The translations under genes and the position numbers were made by a program. Of a stretch of DNA of 64,000 nt, positions 43,017 through 51,555 are shown in pieces. This DNA is from JAUVRX01 sp049664225 (GTDB taxonomy: Bacteria; Acidobacteriota; Thermoanaerobaculia; Multivoradales; JAHEKO01): NCBI GenBank assembly GCA_049664225.1, contig JBATEX010000212.1:19662-83661 (forward strand). The letters run 5' to 3'. The stretch's first letter is position 1, and every line of letters starts with the position of its first letter. The notes beneath the pieces were generated by a model, which searched no databases, had not been told where the DNA came from, and worked only from the letters and a program-made list of their open reading frames with translations.

Positions 43017-44971
43017 CGGCGCTCGGTGGAGTCTGCTTGCAGCCGCGTCAGATTCGCGCGAAACAACGCGTTGTCCGGCTCGAGCTCCAGCGCTCGCTCG
43101 AGCGCCGCGATAGCAGCATCCCGATCACCCATGAGATAGGCGACGTTGGAGCGGTACTGAAACACCAGGCTGTACTGCGGTGCAATCGTCTCGGCGTGGT
43201 CGAGAAGGGTAAGGGCCGTTTCATAGTCGCCACGTCTGGCAGCCTGGCTAGCCTTTTCTGCTATGAAGCTAGCCTGCTGCTCGGCATCACTCGACGGGGT
43301 GTTCGCCGAAGCGCTGCCGGTCATGCGAAGCAAGGCCGCCCGGGATGGCTCATAGTCCGGCGCATAGCGCAGGACCGTGTTGTAGTCGGCGATCGCGAGG
43401 TCGGGGTTTCCCTGGCGTTCGTGGATGACGGCCCGGTTGTGGTAGGCCTCGACATTCAGGGGATCGAGCGCGAGCGCCGACTCCAGTTGGTCGAGAGCCC
43501 CCTCATAGTCACCCATCGCGCCGAGGGCGCCTGCCAGGCTGGTGCGCAGGCCGGGCTCCTCCGGATCGGCTTCGATCAAGCGCTGATAGATCTCCAGGGC
43601 GTCGTCGTAGCGACCATCTTCGAAGGCGATGGCCGCCAGATTCCGCTCGCCCTCGCTCGATTGAACTCCACCCAGGTAGCCGAGGGCCTCCAGTCGCTCG
43701 ATCACAGCCTGGTCTACTTCCTCGTCCCTGGCGACACCTTGCTGCTCGCTACGCTCACCGGTTTCGTAGGAGGCGATGCGGTCCGGCACCCGCGGAATCT
43801 CCAGGGCTTCCGTGAGCACCCTGCCCGGCATGTCCTCAGCGGCTGGCAAGTCGAGCAGGGCGAGCACTGTGGGTGCAACATCGACAAGGATGGGCTTGTC
43901 GAGTCTCGAATGCCGCTTCACTCCGCGACCGTAGAGATAGAGGATGCCTTCTATGCGGTGGAACCGCTCGCTGACCCGACGCATGTCCCGCACCCGGCTC
44001 GGGTCGTCGTGCAGCTCACCGAGCCGAAATCCATGGTCCGATGCCACGACCAGCGTGGTTTCGTCGTCCATTGCCTCGAGATACTGCCCCACCAGCTCGT
44101 CGGCGAAGCGGTACATCTGCTCGACGGTCTTGCCGTATTTCGATTGCTGGTCGGCCAGCTCACCCACCAGACCCTCGACCCTGAATAGATGGCCGAACAG
44201 GTGGGAGGTCGAGTCCACGCCCTCGATGTAGACCATCTCCAGAGCTGGCTTCTCCCGCCGCCAGAGCTGGAGCCCGATGTCTCGGTAGCTCTTCGCCGTG
44301 GCCAGGGCCCATTTGAAATGCCCCAGGTCGTCGGACAGATCGAAGGGCTGTGAGAACGCCTCGGGGCTGATGTCGACGAATGGCGAGATTTCCTCGTATG
44401 TGAGATCCGTCGGGCGCCGGAGTAGAGGTGCGATCTCGGAGGCGAGCTCTGGTGGAGTGGTAGTTTCCTGCTGAGCCTCGGCCCCCGTGAAGCCTTCCTC
44501 GAAGAGAAAGTGGTAGGAGGTGTGGTCACTGACGATGAGGCCATCGATGGGCTCCGGCGGCCAGGTTGCCCACCACCCGACCACGGCGGGGCGTCTACCC
44601 GCCTTCGCGGCGAGGGTCCAGAGAGCCTCTACCTGCCGCAGATCACTGGTCACAGGCAGACTCTCGCCGGTCTGGGGATCGGCGGCGACGAAATGTCCGA
44701 TCCCGTGCTGCCCCGGGGTCTTGCCGGTGGCGATCGTCGTCCAGATGACGGGGCTCAAGATCGGCTTCTGACTGATCAGGCGACCGTAGGCACCATCTTG
44801 TCTCAGTCGGGCGAAATTCGGCAGCTTGCCTTCGGACATCAACAGATCGATCGCCAACGGATCGAGACCGTCGATGCCAAGGAAGATGACTTTGCCTTCA
44901 GGCGGACCTCCACCACAAGAAGCCAGAGCCAAGGCAACTACCAGGACGATCAGAGCAGAGCGCTTGGTCAC
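43013..44971 (-). CDS. Lipoprotein phosphodiesterase (alkaline phosphatase superfamily) with TPR
   Basis: 652 residues. Lipobox ALASC (Cys19). The catalytic domain is of the type I phosphodiesterase / nucleotide pyrophosphatase kind: metal Asp in VIFLGIDGLDPLAI, nucleophile Thr in LSPVIWTTIATGKTPGQHG, then EGVDSTSHLFGHLF (Asp/His) and VVASDHGFRLGEL (Asp/His). The metal site looks complete. From about residue 420 there are TPR repeats (DDALEIYQRLIEADPEEPGL, then GALDQLESALALDPLNVEAY). It faces the periplasm and should cleave a phosphoester or phosphodiester, perhaps a polyprenyl or sugar phosphate. Translationally coupled to the DUF2723 gene. Confidence 0.85.
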   Translation of the reverse strand: MTKRSALIVLVVALALASCGGGPPEGKVIFLGIDGLDPLAIDLLMSEGKLPNFARLRQDGAYGRLISQKPILSPVIWTTIATGKTPGQHGIGHFVAADPQTGESLPVTSDLRQVEALWTLAAKAGRRPAVVGWWATWPPEPIDGLIVSDHTSYHFLFEEGFTGAEAQQETTTPPELASEIAPLLRRPTDLTYEEISPFVDISPEAFSQPFDLSDDLGHFKWALATAKSYRDIGLQLWRREKPALEMVYIEGVDSTSHLFGHLFRVEGLVGELADQQSKYGKTVEQMYRFADELVGQYLEAMDDETTLVVASDHGFRLGELHDDPSRVRDMRRVSERFHRIEGILYLYGRGVKRHSRLDKPILVDVAPTVLALLDLPAAEDMPGRVLTEALEIPRVPDRIASYETGERSEQQGVARDEEVDQAVIERLEALGYLGGVQSSEGERNLAAIAFEDGRYDDALEIYQRLIEADPEEPGLRTSLAGALGAMGDYEGALDQLESALALDPLNVEAYHNRAVIHERQGNPDLAIADYNTVLRYAPDYEPSRAALLRMTGSASANTPSSDAEQQASFIAEKASQAARRGDYETALTLLDHAETIAPQYSLVFQYRSNVAYLMGDRDAAIAALERALELEPDNALFRANLTRLQADSTERR

Positions 44972-45277
44972 GGCCTCAACCTATGACCGCAGGTCGGCGA
45001 CGTCAAGTAGGGAATGGACTTGCCCCCAATTGGAGCCCGCGAGATGCTTCCTTGCCTTCAGGTGGCGGTGGACGATCGGAGAGCAACCGGGGAAGCGAGT
45101 CCGCCCAGTTTCTTTTCCCGAACGCACAAGAGAGGTTCCTGGAGAGGACTGGTGTACTTGACCACTGCTGGCTGGACGCCTAGACTCCCTGCAGCTCCCC
45201 GGGTGCCGAACAAGACGCGCGAAGCACGGATAACCTGGTCGCCGGCGACGCCGGCAGGACCACGATAGGAGGACTTC
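44972..45277. other. 306-base divergent gap with promoter and leader hairpin
   Basis: No coding remnant is convincing here. Besides the promoter at 45158-45186, a perfect hairpin GCCGGC-GAC-GCCGGC (45241-45255) sits in the predicted leader of the peroxiredoxin gene, just before its AGGAGG ribosome site. It could modulate translation. Nothing else stands out. Confidence 0.5.
45158..45186 (+). promoter_or_regulatory. Sigma70-like promoter for the peroxiredoxin gene
   Basis: TTGACC (45158-45163) and TAGACT (45181-45186) are spaced by exactly 17 bases. Transcription would start at about 45193, giving an 85-base leader to the peroxiredoxin ATG at 45278. Confidence 0.6.
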
Positions 45278-45910
45278 ATGACGATCCGATTAGGCGATGT
45301 TGCCCCCAATTTCACCGCCCAGACAACCGACGGCGAGCTCGACTTTCACGACTGGAAGAAAGGTAGCTGGACCATCCTGTTCTCCCACCCGGCTGATTTC
45401 ACCCCGGTTTGCACGACCGAACTAGGGCGTGTTGCCGCGCTGAAGCCCGAGTTCGAGCAGCGCAACACCAAGGTACTTGGTCTCAGTGTCGATCCGCTGG
45501 AGAGCCACCGGGACTGGGTGCAGGACATCGCAGACGTTACCGGCCATGCGCTGAATTTCCCGCTGATTGCGGACGATGACAGCAAGATCGCGAACCTTTA
45601 CGACATGATTCACCCTAACGCCAACGATACTCAGACGGTGCGGTCAGTCTTTGTCATCGACCCCGATAACAAGGTCCGACTCACACTGACCTATCCGGCT
45701 AGCTCAGGCCGGAACTTCGATGAACTATTGCGTGTGCTGGATTCTCTCCAGCTGACCTCCCGGCATCCTGTCGCTACCCCTGCCGACTGGCAGAACGGAG
45801 AGGATGTCATCATCGGCATGGGCGTCAGCGACGACGAGGCAAGAGAGAAGTTCCCGGCCTACGAGGCCAAGAAGCCCTATTTGAGGGTCATCCCCCAACC
45901 TGGTGAGTAG
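45278..45910 (+). CDS. 1-Cys (Prx6-type) peroxiredoxin
   Basis: A 210-residue peroxiredoxin. The peroxidatic Cys sits in LFSHPADFTPVCTTELGRVA (family PVCTTE motif), with the catalytic Arg in VRSVFVIDPDNKVRLTLTYP. The C-terminal arm has RVIPQP. The size and absence of a second Cys in the usual 2-Cys position match the Prx6 group, which reduces hydrogen and lipid peroxides using glutathione or thioredoxin. The ATG follows AGGAGG by 6 bases. The rhodanese-MBL gene follows immediately, so the two genes probably form a thiol / sulfide stress pair. Confidence 0.95.
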   Translation: MTIRLGDVAPNFTAQTTDGELDFHDWKKGSWTILFSHPADFTPVCTTELGRVAALKPEFEQRNTKVLGLSVDPLESHRDWVQDIADVTGHALNFPLIADDDSKIANLYDMIHPNANDTQTVRSVFVIDPDNKVRLTLTYPASSGRNFDELLRVLDSLQLTSRHPVATPADWQNGEDVIIGMGVSDDEAREKFPAYEAKKPYLRVIPQPGE

Positions 45911-45914
45911 CGCG

Positions 45915-47081
45915 ATGAGTTCGATTCCCATTGCCATGAAACAGGAGATTTCGGCTCTCGAGCTGGCCCGAACCGTGGAGGCTGGCGAGCCCATCCAGGT
46001 GGTCGATGTGCGCGCCGCCTTCCGTCTCGATAGTGGCCGGATCGACCTGGTGCCTGACAGCTCGTTTCACAACATCGTCGGATCCCAGCTGGCGAAGGTC
46101 GAAGACCTCGAAGGTACTGGGATTGACCCGCAGGTCCCCGTCGCGGTTGTGTGCGGCAAGGGCAGTGACAGTCGCATTCTCGCCAGCCATCTCAATCGTC
46201 TGGGATGTCAGGCGCGCTCACTCAGCGGTGGTATGGGTAGCTGGATGATGCTGACCCTGGAGCGCGAGTTGAGCCCTACGGCATCGCTGGATCGGCTCGT
46301 CCAGTTCGATCGCATCGGCAAAGGTGCACTCGGCTATCTGCTGGTGAGTGATAGCGAGGCGATCGCCATAGATCCGCCGCGGGACCCCTCCGCTTATCTG
46401 GCCGCGGCCGAGGCGAGTGACTGCTCGATCGTTGGCGTCGCCGACACCCACGTCCACGCCGACTACATCAGTGGCGGGCCTGAGCTTTCCAGGGAGCTCC
46501 AGGTTCCCTACTACCTTCATCCCGACGATGCCTGCTATCCGTACGACGGCAGGCCCGGGACGATTCCCTTCGAGCCCATCGAGCACGGTCAGGAGATCGC
46601 CTTTGGCCGGTCGAGGTTGAAGATAGCTCACACCCCTGGACACACAGACGGCAGTGTCAGCTATCTGGTAGACGACCAGGCCGCCTTCACCGGCGATTTC
46701 ATCTTCATTGCCTCGGTCGGTCGTCCGGACCTGGCCGGCAAAGAGCAGGAGTGGACACTCAAGCTCTGGGAGAGCCTCGAGCTGTCCCGCCGAGAGTGGT
46801 CACCGAGCCTGCGGATCTACCCTGCCCACTACGGCTCGGACGAGGAACGGCAATCTGATCGCTCGATCGGCGCCCCTTTGAGTGAGCTTCGGCAGACCAA
46901 CAGCTCGCTGCAAGAGACGGATCGGCAGGCGTTCATCGAATGGGTTCTGGCCAGGAAGGCGTCTTTCCCCGACGCCTATCGCAAGATCAAGGCCGTCAAC
47001 GTCGGCCTCCTGCCGGTCAGCAACGACGAAGCTGACGAACTCGAGGTCGGCAAGAACGAGTGCGCCCTGGGCGGCAGCTAA
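45915..47081 (+). CDS. Rhodanese-metallo-beta-lactamase protein (persulfide dioxygenase-like)
   Basis: About 388 residues from ATG 45915 (GGTGAG 6 bases before it; GTG 45903 is an alternative). Residues 10-115 form a rhodanese domain, with the sulfur-carrying Cys in VPVAVVCGKGSDSRILASHL. The metallo-beta-lactamase domain (125-320) has metal motifs VADTHVHADYISGG (HxHxD), KIAHTPGHTDGSVSYLV, AFTGDFIF and a His in YPAHYGSDEE. This fits the ETHE1/persulfide dioxygenase or CstB-type fusion group, which oxidises glutathione persulfide to sulfite; most fusions have the rhodanese at the C-terminus, so the order here is reversed. The gene begins 4 bases after the peroxiredoxin stop. Confidence 0.85.
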   Translation: MSSIPIAMKQEISALELARTVEAGEPIQVVDVRAAFRLDSGRIDLVPDSSFHNIVGSQLAKVEDLEGTGIDPQVPVAVVCGKGSDSRILASHLNRLGCQARSLSGGMGSWMMLTLERELSPTASLDRLVQFDRIGKGALGYLLVSDSEAIAIDPPRDPSAYLAAAEASDCSIVGVADTHVHADYISGGPELSRELQVPYYLHPDDACYPYDGRPGTIPFEPIEHGQEIAFGRSRLKIAHTPGHTDGSVSYLVDDQAAFTGDFIFIASVGRPDLAGKEQEWTLKLWESLELSRREWSPSLRIYPAHYGSDEERQSDRSIGAPLSELRQTNSSLQETDRQAFIEWVLARKASFPDAYRKIKAVNVGLLPVSNDEADELEVGKNECALGGS

Positions 47082-47109
47082 GCCCACACCTTCCGCGCTG
47101 TCCGGAGTC

Positions 47110-49026
47110 CTAATGAGGAGGTGGAGGCGCGCTTTGCCGTCCCGCCCACGGTACTGTCTGCGCCTCGTACCATTGCAGGGGCTTTCGTAAAATGACGTCC
47201 CTCTTGTTTCCCCGCAGGTCCAGGGCGAGGGGGATCCCGTGGAACTTCGCATAGAGGATCCCTGAGGACTTCTTGTCCCGAATTTGGAGGTTCGCCCTGA
47301 GCTTGAGGCCCTCGCTGTCGATATTGAAGTTCTCGATCTCCATGCTCTTGGCGGCAATCTCGATATCCGCTTCACCCTCGAGATCCTTGAAGTTCAGGAT
47401 GCCTTTAAGCTTGTTGAAGATCTTCTTCTCCTGGCCGAGAAGGGCGATCAGCGGTCGAGTGTCTTTCATCTTGATCTCGGCACTACAGACGATCTCGCCG
47501 GGATCCTTCAGTTGCAGCCAGCCTTCGTTCATGTCGAGGTGGAAGTACCAGTTCTTGTCCGCCTTCTTCCCGTTCTCGATGGTGACCATGTCGATCTTCA
47601 AGCCGCTGTCGGTGAAGTCGAACCAGCGGTCGCGCACATCATCGGCGGTGACATTCAGATCGAGGGACAGGTCGCCCTTTATGGCGACCTCACCATAGGA
47701 GGCGTCGATCCCCTGGCCATGGACATCGATACTCGCTTCCCCCCCGTTGTCACGGGTGAGGACCGCGTGGGTCTCGACCAGAACTTCGCCGGAGTCGAGC
47801 GTGAAATCCTCGACGGCCGGTATGGGAAAGCGGGTGATATCCGCGACATGCGCGTTCGCCAGATCCAGGGAGATCGCATCGAGGGCCGAGGCGAGTCCTT
47901 GAACGCCGCCAGAAATGTCGAGCTTCCCAGCGTCCGCTTTCAGCTTGAGATCAGCCCCTGCCAGGAGGGGCTCGGTGCCTTCGCGCTCAGTGAGCGCCAC
48001 ATCGGTCAGGGCCAGGGCTACTTTCGTGGAGACCCCGTCGTCTGCCTGCTCGACCTTCGACTGGAGGGCGAGCAATCCTGTCGCTCGCCAATCCACAATG
48101 TCGACCCAGCCCCCTTCGGAGCTGAAGTCGATCTTTGTCCCGGGAGCCAGAACGCCTTGCTCGATGTGGACTAAGCCGTCAACCTGACCACCGGGACTGC
48201 CGACCTCGACTGTTTCGATGTTCGTCAGCAGACTGCTGATCAGGCCAGCACCCTTGGACTTGCCAGACAAGCTCACCGAACCCGAGAGCGACTTCAATAC
48301 ATCGAAGCCCTTGGCCTCTTTGGGGAGAAATGGGTCCATTCGGGCGTCGATACCGAGCTGCATGTCTTGCATGACCGGGTTGCCCATAGCGATGAGCTCG
48401 GCTCGGGTGAGATTCATGCGAACGCGCTTCATCGACAGCGCACCACCACCCAACTCGATACTCATGTCGGCATCGATGCTTCCCTGGGCTTCGAGGCGCA
48501 TGGCGAGAATCCAGAGTTGCTCGAGCTCGTCGATGTGGACATCGTGAAGGACGATCATCCAGGGATTTGCCTTCTTCGTCTTCATCTTCGGCGGCAACGG
48601 CGGTTCATCCGCGACAAGGCCAGGGATCTCCGGTGCAAATTCGGCCGTCTTCAACGGGGGATCCTCAGGTAGCTGCCGCTTGCGCAAGCGAAAGTCGAGC
48701 CCCGAACCGTTGAAGCTGTACGTCTTGAAGGTCTTGGTGGCAAGTGCCACCAAGCTCAGGTGGACGCGCCCGCCCTCCAACTCCACATACCACTGCTGTT
48801 TCCTGCTCTGGCCACGAATGGAGAGGCTTTCCAGGTAGATGATGCCGGGAATCAGGGTGCGGGCGCTGTCCCACTGGACCTGCAGCTTTTCGGGCTTGTT
48901 GTTGATCTTGGCCGTCACCCACTCGGAAGACAGTGCCCAGTTGGCGCCGATCACCCACACCAGCTCGATGCCGACAACGAACACGAGAGAACCAATCCAG
49001 AACTTGCGAGATCGCAGAAGTCCCAT
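47110..49026 (-). CDS. AsmA-like membrane-anchored protein
   Basis: 638 residues: one N-terminal membrane anchor (FWIGSLVFVVGIELVWVIGA), then a long periplasmic region of beta-rich repeats typical of the AsmA / DUF748 family: WDSARTLIPGIIYLESLSI, LDFRLRKRQLPEDPP, MKRVRMNLTRAELIA, and near the end the AsmA-C-type GILNFKDLEGEADIEIAAKS. These proteins form long beta-groove bridges and are implicated in lipid transfer to the outer membrane, so an envelope lipid role is likely. Convergent with the rhodanese-MBL gene, 28 bases apart. No catalytic motif is seen. Confidence 0.7.
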   Translation of the reverse strand: MGLLRSRKFWIGSLVFVVGIELVWVIGANWALSSEWVTAKINNKPEKLQVQWDSARTLIPGIIYLESLSIRGQSRKQQWYVELEGGRVHLSLVALATKTFKTYSFNGSGLDFRLRKRQLPEDPPLKTAEFAPEIPGLVADEPPLPPKMKTKKANPWMIVLHDVHIDELEQLWILAMRLEAQGSIDADMSIELGGGALSMKRVRMNLTRAELIAMGNPVMQDMQLGIDARMDPFLPKEAKGFDVLKSLSGSVSLSGKSKGAGLISSLLTNIETVEVGSPGGQVDGLVHIEQGVLAPGTKIDFSSEGGWVDIVDWRATGLLALQSKVEQADDGVSTKVALALTDVALTEREGTEPLLAGADLKLKADAGKLDISGGVQGLASALDAISLDLANAHVADITRFPIPAVEDFTLDSGEVLVETHAVLTRDNGGEASIDVHGQGIDASYGEVAIKGDLSLDLNVTADDVRDRWFDFTDSGLKIDMVTIENGKKADKNWYFHLDMNEGWLQLKDPGEIVCSAEIKMKDTRPLIALLGQEKKIFNKLKGILNFKDLEGEADIEIAAKSMEIENFNIDSEGLKLRANLQIRDKKSSGILYAKFHGIPLALDLRGNKRDVILRKPLQWYEAQTVPWAGRQSAPPPPH

Positions 49027-49162
49027 CCCCTTTTCCCCCTGGCCACGATGGTACCGTGGTTTCCTAGCGATGATAGCCAGGCAGAACCATCCAAGGCCTC
49101 ATCCCATCCCGTGCGAAGTGGCCGTGACTGGACAGTCTGTCGAAGTGCGTTCAAAGTAGCGG

Positions 49163-50086
49163 CTATGGTCTGGACTGACCCTGTAGGGTCACATGCCGGA
49201 TCGCTCTAGCGATTTCGTCTGGAACCTCCTCCTGAAGGAAGTGGCCGGCCTGGGTGCGGGTGACGGCTGCTTGAGGGAAGGCCTCCACGTGTCGTTTGAG
49301 GGCGCGACCCAGGATTGGATCGCGCTCACCCCACACCAGGGCCAGCGGACCCTCGAAGGCGCGAATCCAGGCTTCGATCTCACGAAGCAGCGGCACGCTG
49401 GAATGATCGGTGCTGGACGGGACCATGCGCGCGAGGGCGAGGGGGCCGGATCGTCGCCCCAGGCGCAGTGGCCAACGGTAGGCACGCGCTACCTGTCCCG
49501 AGATCGATTTCGGGTCGCCCTGCACCCGCCCCAGGATGTTCTGTGGAAAGCCTCCAAGCCGAAAGATGATGTCGCTCACCAGTGGCATGCGGGCGAATTT
49601 GTGGAACGAGGTTCCCAGCGGGCGCTTTGGCACCAGGACTGCTGTGTTGGCCAGGACGATGCCACTCACTTCGGGAATGGCCATGCCCATACCGACGACC
49701 AACGGGCCGCCCCAGTCCTGGCCGACCAGGATGGCTCCCTTCGCCAGCTGCCGGGTTTCGGCCCATTCGCGCATCGCCTGTAAATGGCGGTCCAGTGTGT
49801 GGTCCGACACTTTCGACAGCGAGTCCGACAGCCCGAAGCCGAGCAGGTCGGGAGCCAGACAGCGAAAGCGCTCGGGATCCAGCCGGGCGATCACTTTTCG
49901 CCAGAGGTAGCACCAGGTCGGATTGCCGTGCTGCAGAATCACGGGCTGGCCGCCGGGATTCCCATGATCGATGAAATGGATGATCTTCCCCCGATCCGGC
50001 CCCGACTCGAGCTGATAGACCCGACGCTCCTGAGGGAGGTCCTCAGCGAGGAAGGACGGCAATTCGGGTGGTGGAACCGAAGGCAT
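49163..50086 (-). CDS. Haloalkane dehalogenase-like alpha/beta hydrolase
   Basis: About 307 residues from ATG 50086; ATG 50113 adds nine. The oxyanion region reads VILQHGNPTWCYLWRKVIAR, with the halide-binding Asn of haloalkane dehalogenases. The nucleophile elbow is VGQDWGGPLVVGM: Asp as nucleophile with Trp next to it, again the dehalogenase pattern rather than Ser. The acid is probably Asp in LVWGERDPILGRALK, and the His is in TQAGHFLQEEVPDEIARAIR. It should hydrolyse carbon-halogen bonds through an alkyl-enzyme ester; substrate untested. Some relatives are epoxide hydrolases, but those need lid Tyr residues not seen here. Transcribed alone, divergent from the methyltransferase. Confidence 0.8.
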   Translation of the reverse strand: MPSVPPPELPSFLAEDLPQERRVYQLESGPDRGKIIHFIDHGNPGGQPVILQHGNPTWCYLWRKVIARLDPERFRCLAPDLLGFGLSDSLSKVSDHTLDRHLQAMREWAETRQLAKGAILVGQDWGGPLVVGMGMAIPEVSGIVLANTAVLVPKRPLGTSFHKFARMPLVSDIIFRLGGFPQNILGRVQGDPKSISGQVARAYRWPLRLGRRSGPLALARMVPSSTDHSSVPLLREIEAWIRAFEGPLALVWGERDPILGRALKRHVEAFPQAAVTRTQAGHFLQEEVPDEIARAIRHVTLQGQSRP

Positions 50087-50297
50087 CGTCGTTGATCTTA
50101 ACTCTCTCATCATCTGCTCTGAATGCTCGCGGTCTCCTCCAGGGAAGAGAAGCCAAAGGCAATTCGGCAGACCTGCGATGTTGTCGCCTCCTTTGCCGGG
50201 GCTTTCCCGGTGGGACGGGTGTAGAATGGCGCGTCTTCCAAACTAGTCGTTCTACCGCTACCGACGGGTAGACCATCGGGTCGAGGAGGTTCACCCC

Positions 50298-51236
50298 ATG
50301 AGTCGCTATCGCAACGCCCTGCCACAGCTTTCAGGAGGCTTCTTTCTCGCTGACGGCGGCATCGAGACGGACCTGATCTTCAACCATGGGATCGAGATCC
50401 GAGAGTTTGCGGCACATACGCTGCTGACCAATCCGACAGGTCGGGAGGCGATGGCCAGCTACTTTCGTGAATTCTTAGCCCTAGCGGGAGAGCAAGAGAC
50501 GGGGTTCATTCTCGACAGCCAGACCTGGAAGGCACATAAGCACTGGGCCGATGATCTCTGGGCCGACGAGAACGAGCTGCGCGCGGCCAACCAAGACTCG
50601 ATCGAGTTTATTGCGGGCCTGCGTGACGAGTTTTCCTCCAATGCTCAACCGATTGTCCTCAACGGAATCATGGGTCCGCGGGGCGACGGCTATGCGCCCG
50701 ATGTCGAAGTGGCGGCTCATGAGGCTGAGGAGTACCACGCCCAACAGATCGCCTGGTTGGCCGAAACGCAAGTCGACATGGTGACAGGCACAACCTATAC
50801 CCAAGCGGATGAAGCCATCGGCCTCGTTCGCGCTGCCCGAGCGGCAGGGCTGCCTGTCGTCATCTCGTTCACGGTGGAGACAGACGGCACTCTGCCCACA
50901 GGGCAGCTTCTGGGCGAGGCAATCGAGTTGGTGGATGCGGCGACTGAGTCTGCCACGGCATACTTTGTGGTGAATTGTGCCCACCCAGACCATTTCTTCC
51001 ACGTACTGGAAGGCAACGGCTGGACCCGACGCGTCCGTGGAATCCGCTGCAATGCCTCGCGACTCAGTCATGCGGAGCTCGACATGTGCGAGACGCTCGA
51101 TCCTGGGAATCCTAAGGAGCTCGCCGGCCAGTACGTCGAGCTGCGAAAGCGGATGCCCTGGCTGAACATCCTGGGCGGCTGCTGTGGTACGGACCTTCGT
51201 CACATAGCGGAGATCGCCAACACTCTCTCACCGTAG
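50298..51236 (+). CDS. Homocysteine S-methyltransferase family protein
   Basis: 312 residues. The zinc-binding Cys ligands are all present: one in FVVNCAHPDHFF and a pair in NILGGCCGTDLRHIAEI. The N-terminus LADGGIETDLIFNHGIEI and mid-chain SFTVETDGTLPTGQLLGEA are typical of the MmuM / betaine-homocysteine methyltransferase fold. It should transfer a methyl group from S-methylmethionine, SAM, betaine or similar donor to homocysteine or a related thiol. GAGGAGG is about 8-12 bases before the ATG. No SAM or cobalamin riboswitch was recognised in the leader. Single gene, followed at once by a phospholipase D remnant. Confidence 0.9.
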   Translation: MSRYRNALPQLSGGFFLADGGIETDLIFNHGIEIREFAAHTLLTNPTGREAMASYFREFLALAGEQETGFILDSQTWKAHKHWADDLWADENELRAANQDSIEFIAGLRDEFSSNAQPIVLNGIMGPRGDGYAPDVEVAAHEAEEYHAQQIAWLAETQVDMVTGTTYTQADEAIGLVRAARAAGLPVVISFTVETDGTLPTGQLLGEAIELVDAATESATAYFVVNCAHPDHFFHVLEGNGWTRRVRGIRCNASRLSHAELDMCETLDPGNPKELAGQYVELRKRMPWLNILGGCCGTDLRHIAEIANTLSP

Positions 51237-51248
51237 GCCTACGGCATA

Positions 51249-51542
51249 CGAACTTGGACCGCCAGGCTCAATACGGAGCTCGGGGTGATCATCGATTCGC
51301 CACAGCTGGTGGGTCTGTCGGTCGATTGGATCGACGAAGCCCTACCCCGGGCGACCTACGAGGTGACGCTGGACGACAAGGGCAAGCTGCGTTGGACGGG
51401 TCAGAGCGACGGGGAGCAGGAGATCTGGACCAAGGATCCCCAGACAGGCTTTTGGACTCGATTCAACGGCTCGTTCATGCGGATCCTACCCATCAAAGGC
51501 CAGCTGGAGAGTTGTTCGCCTTCTCGCTCGAGAATCGCCTAG
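51249..51542 (+). pseudogene. C-terminal remnant of a phospholipase D-like protein
   Basis: The frame runs in register just after the stop of the homocysteine methyltransferase gene and reads ARLNTELGVIIDSPQLVGL, DEALPRATYEVTLDDKGKL, RWTGQSDGEQEIWTKDPQTG, FWTRFNGSFMRILPIKGQL. This matches the last domain of YmdC/cardiolipin synthase-type phospholipase D proteins (Tyr-x-V-x-L, then W, then P-x-T-G-F-W, then LPIxGQL). Both catalytic HKD motifs are missing. A downstream ATG (51285) gives an 85-codon frame but the protein would be non-functional. Confidence 0.6.
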
Positions 51543-51555
51543 CCTGCATAGCTGC

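Noticed and set aside
43037..44188. 383-codon + frame opposite the phosphodiesterase gene
   Set aside because: Shadow of the lipoprotein gene, which has complete metal motifs.
50114..50297. Possible SAM or cobalamin riboswitch before the homocysteine methyltransferase
   Set aside because: Only a small CCGGG/CCCGG hairpin is visible; no conserved riboswitch core could be recognised.
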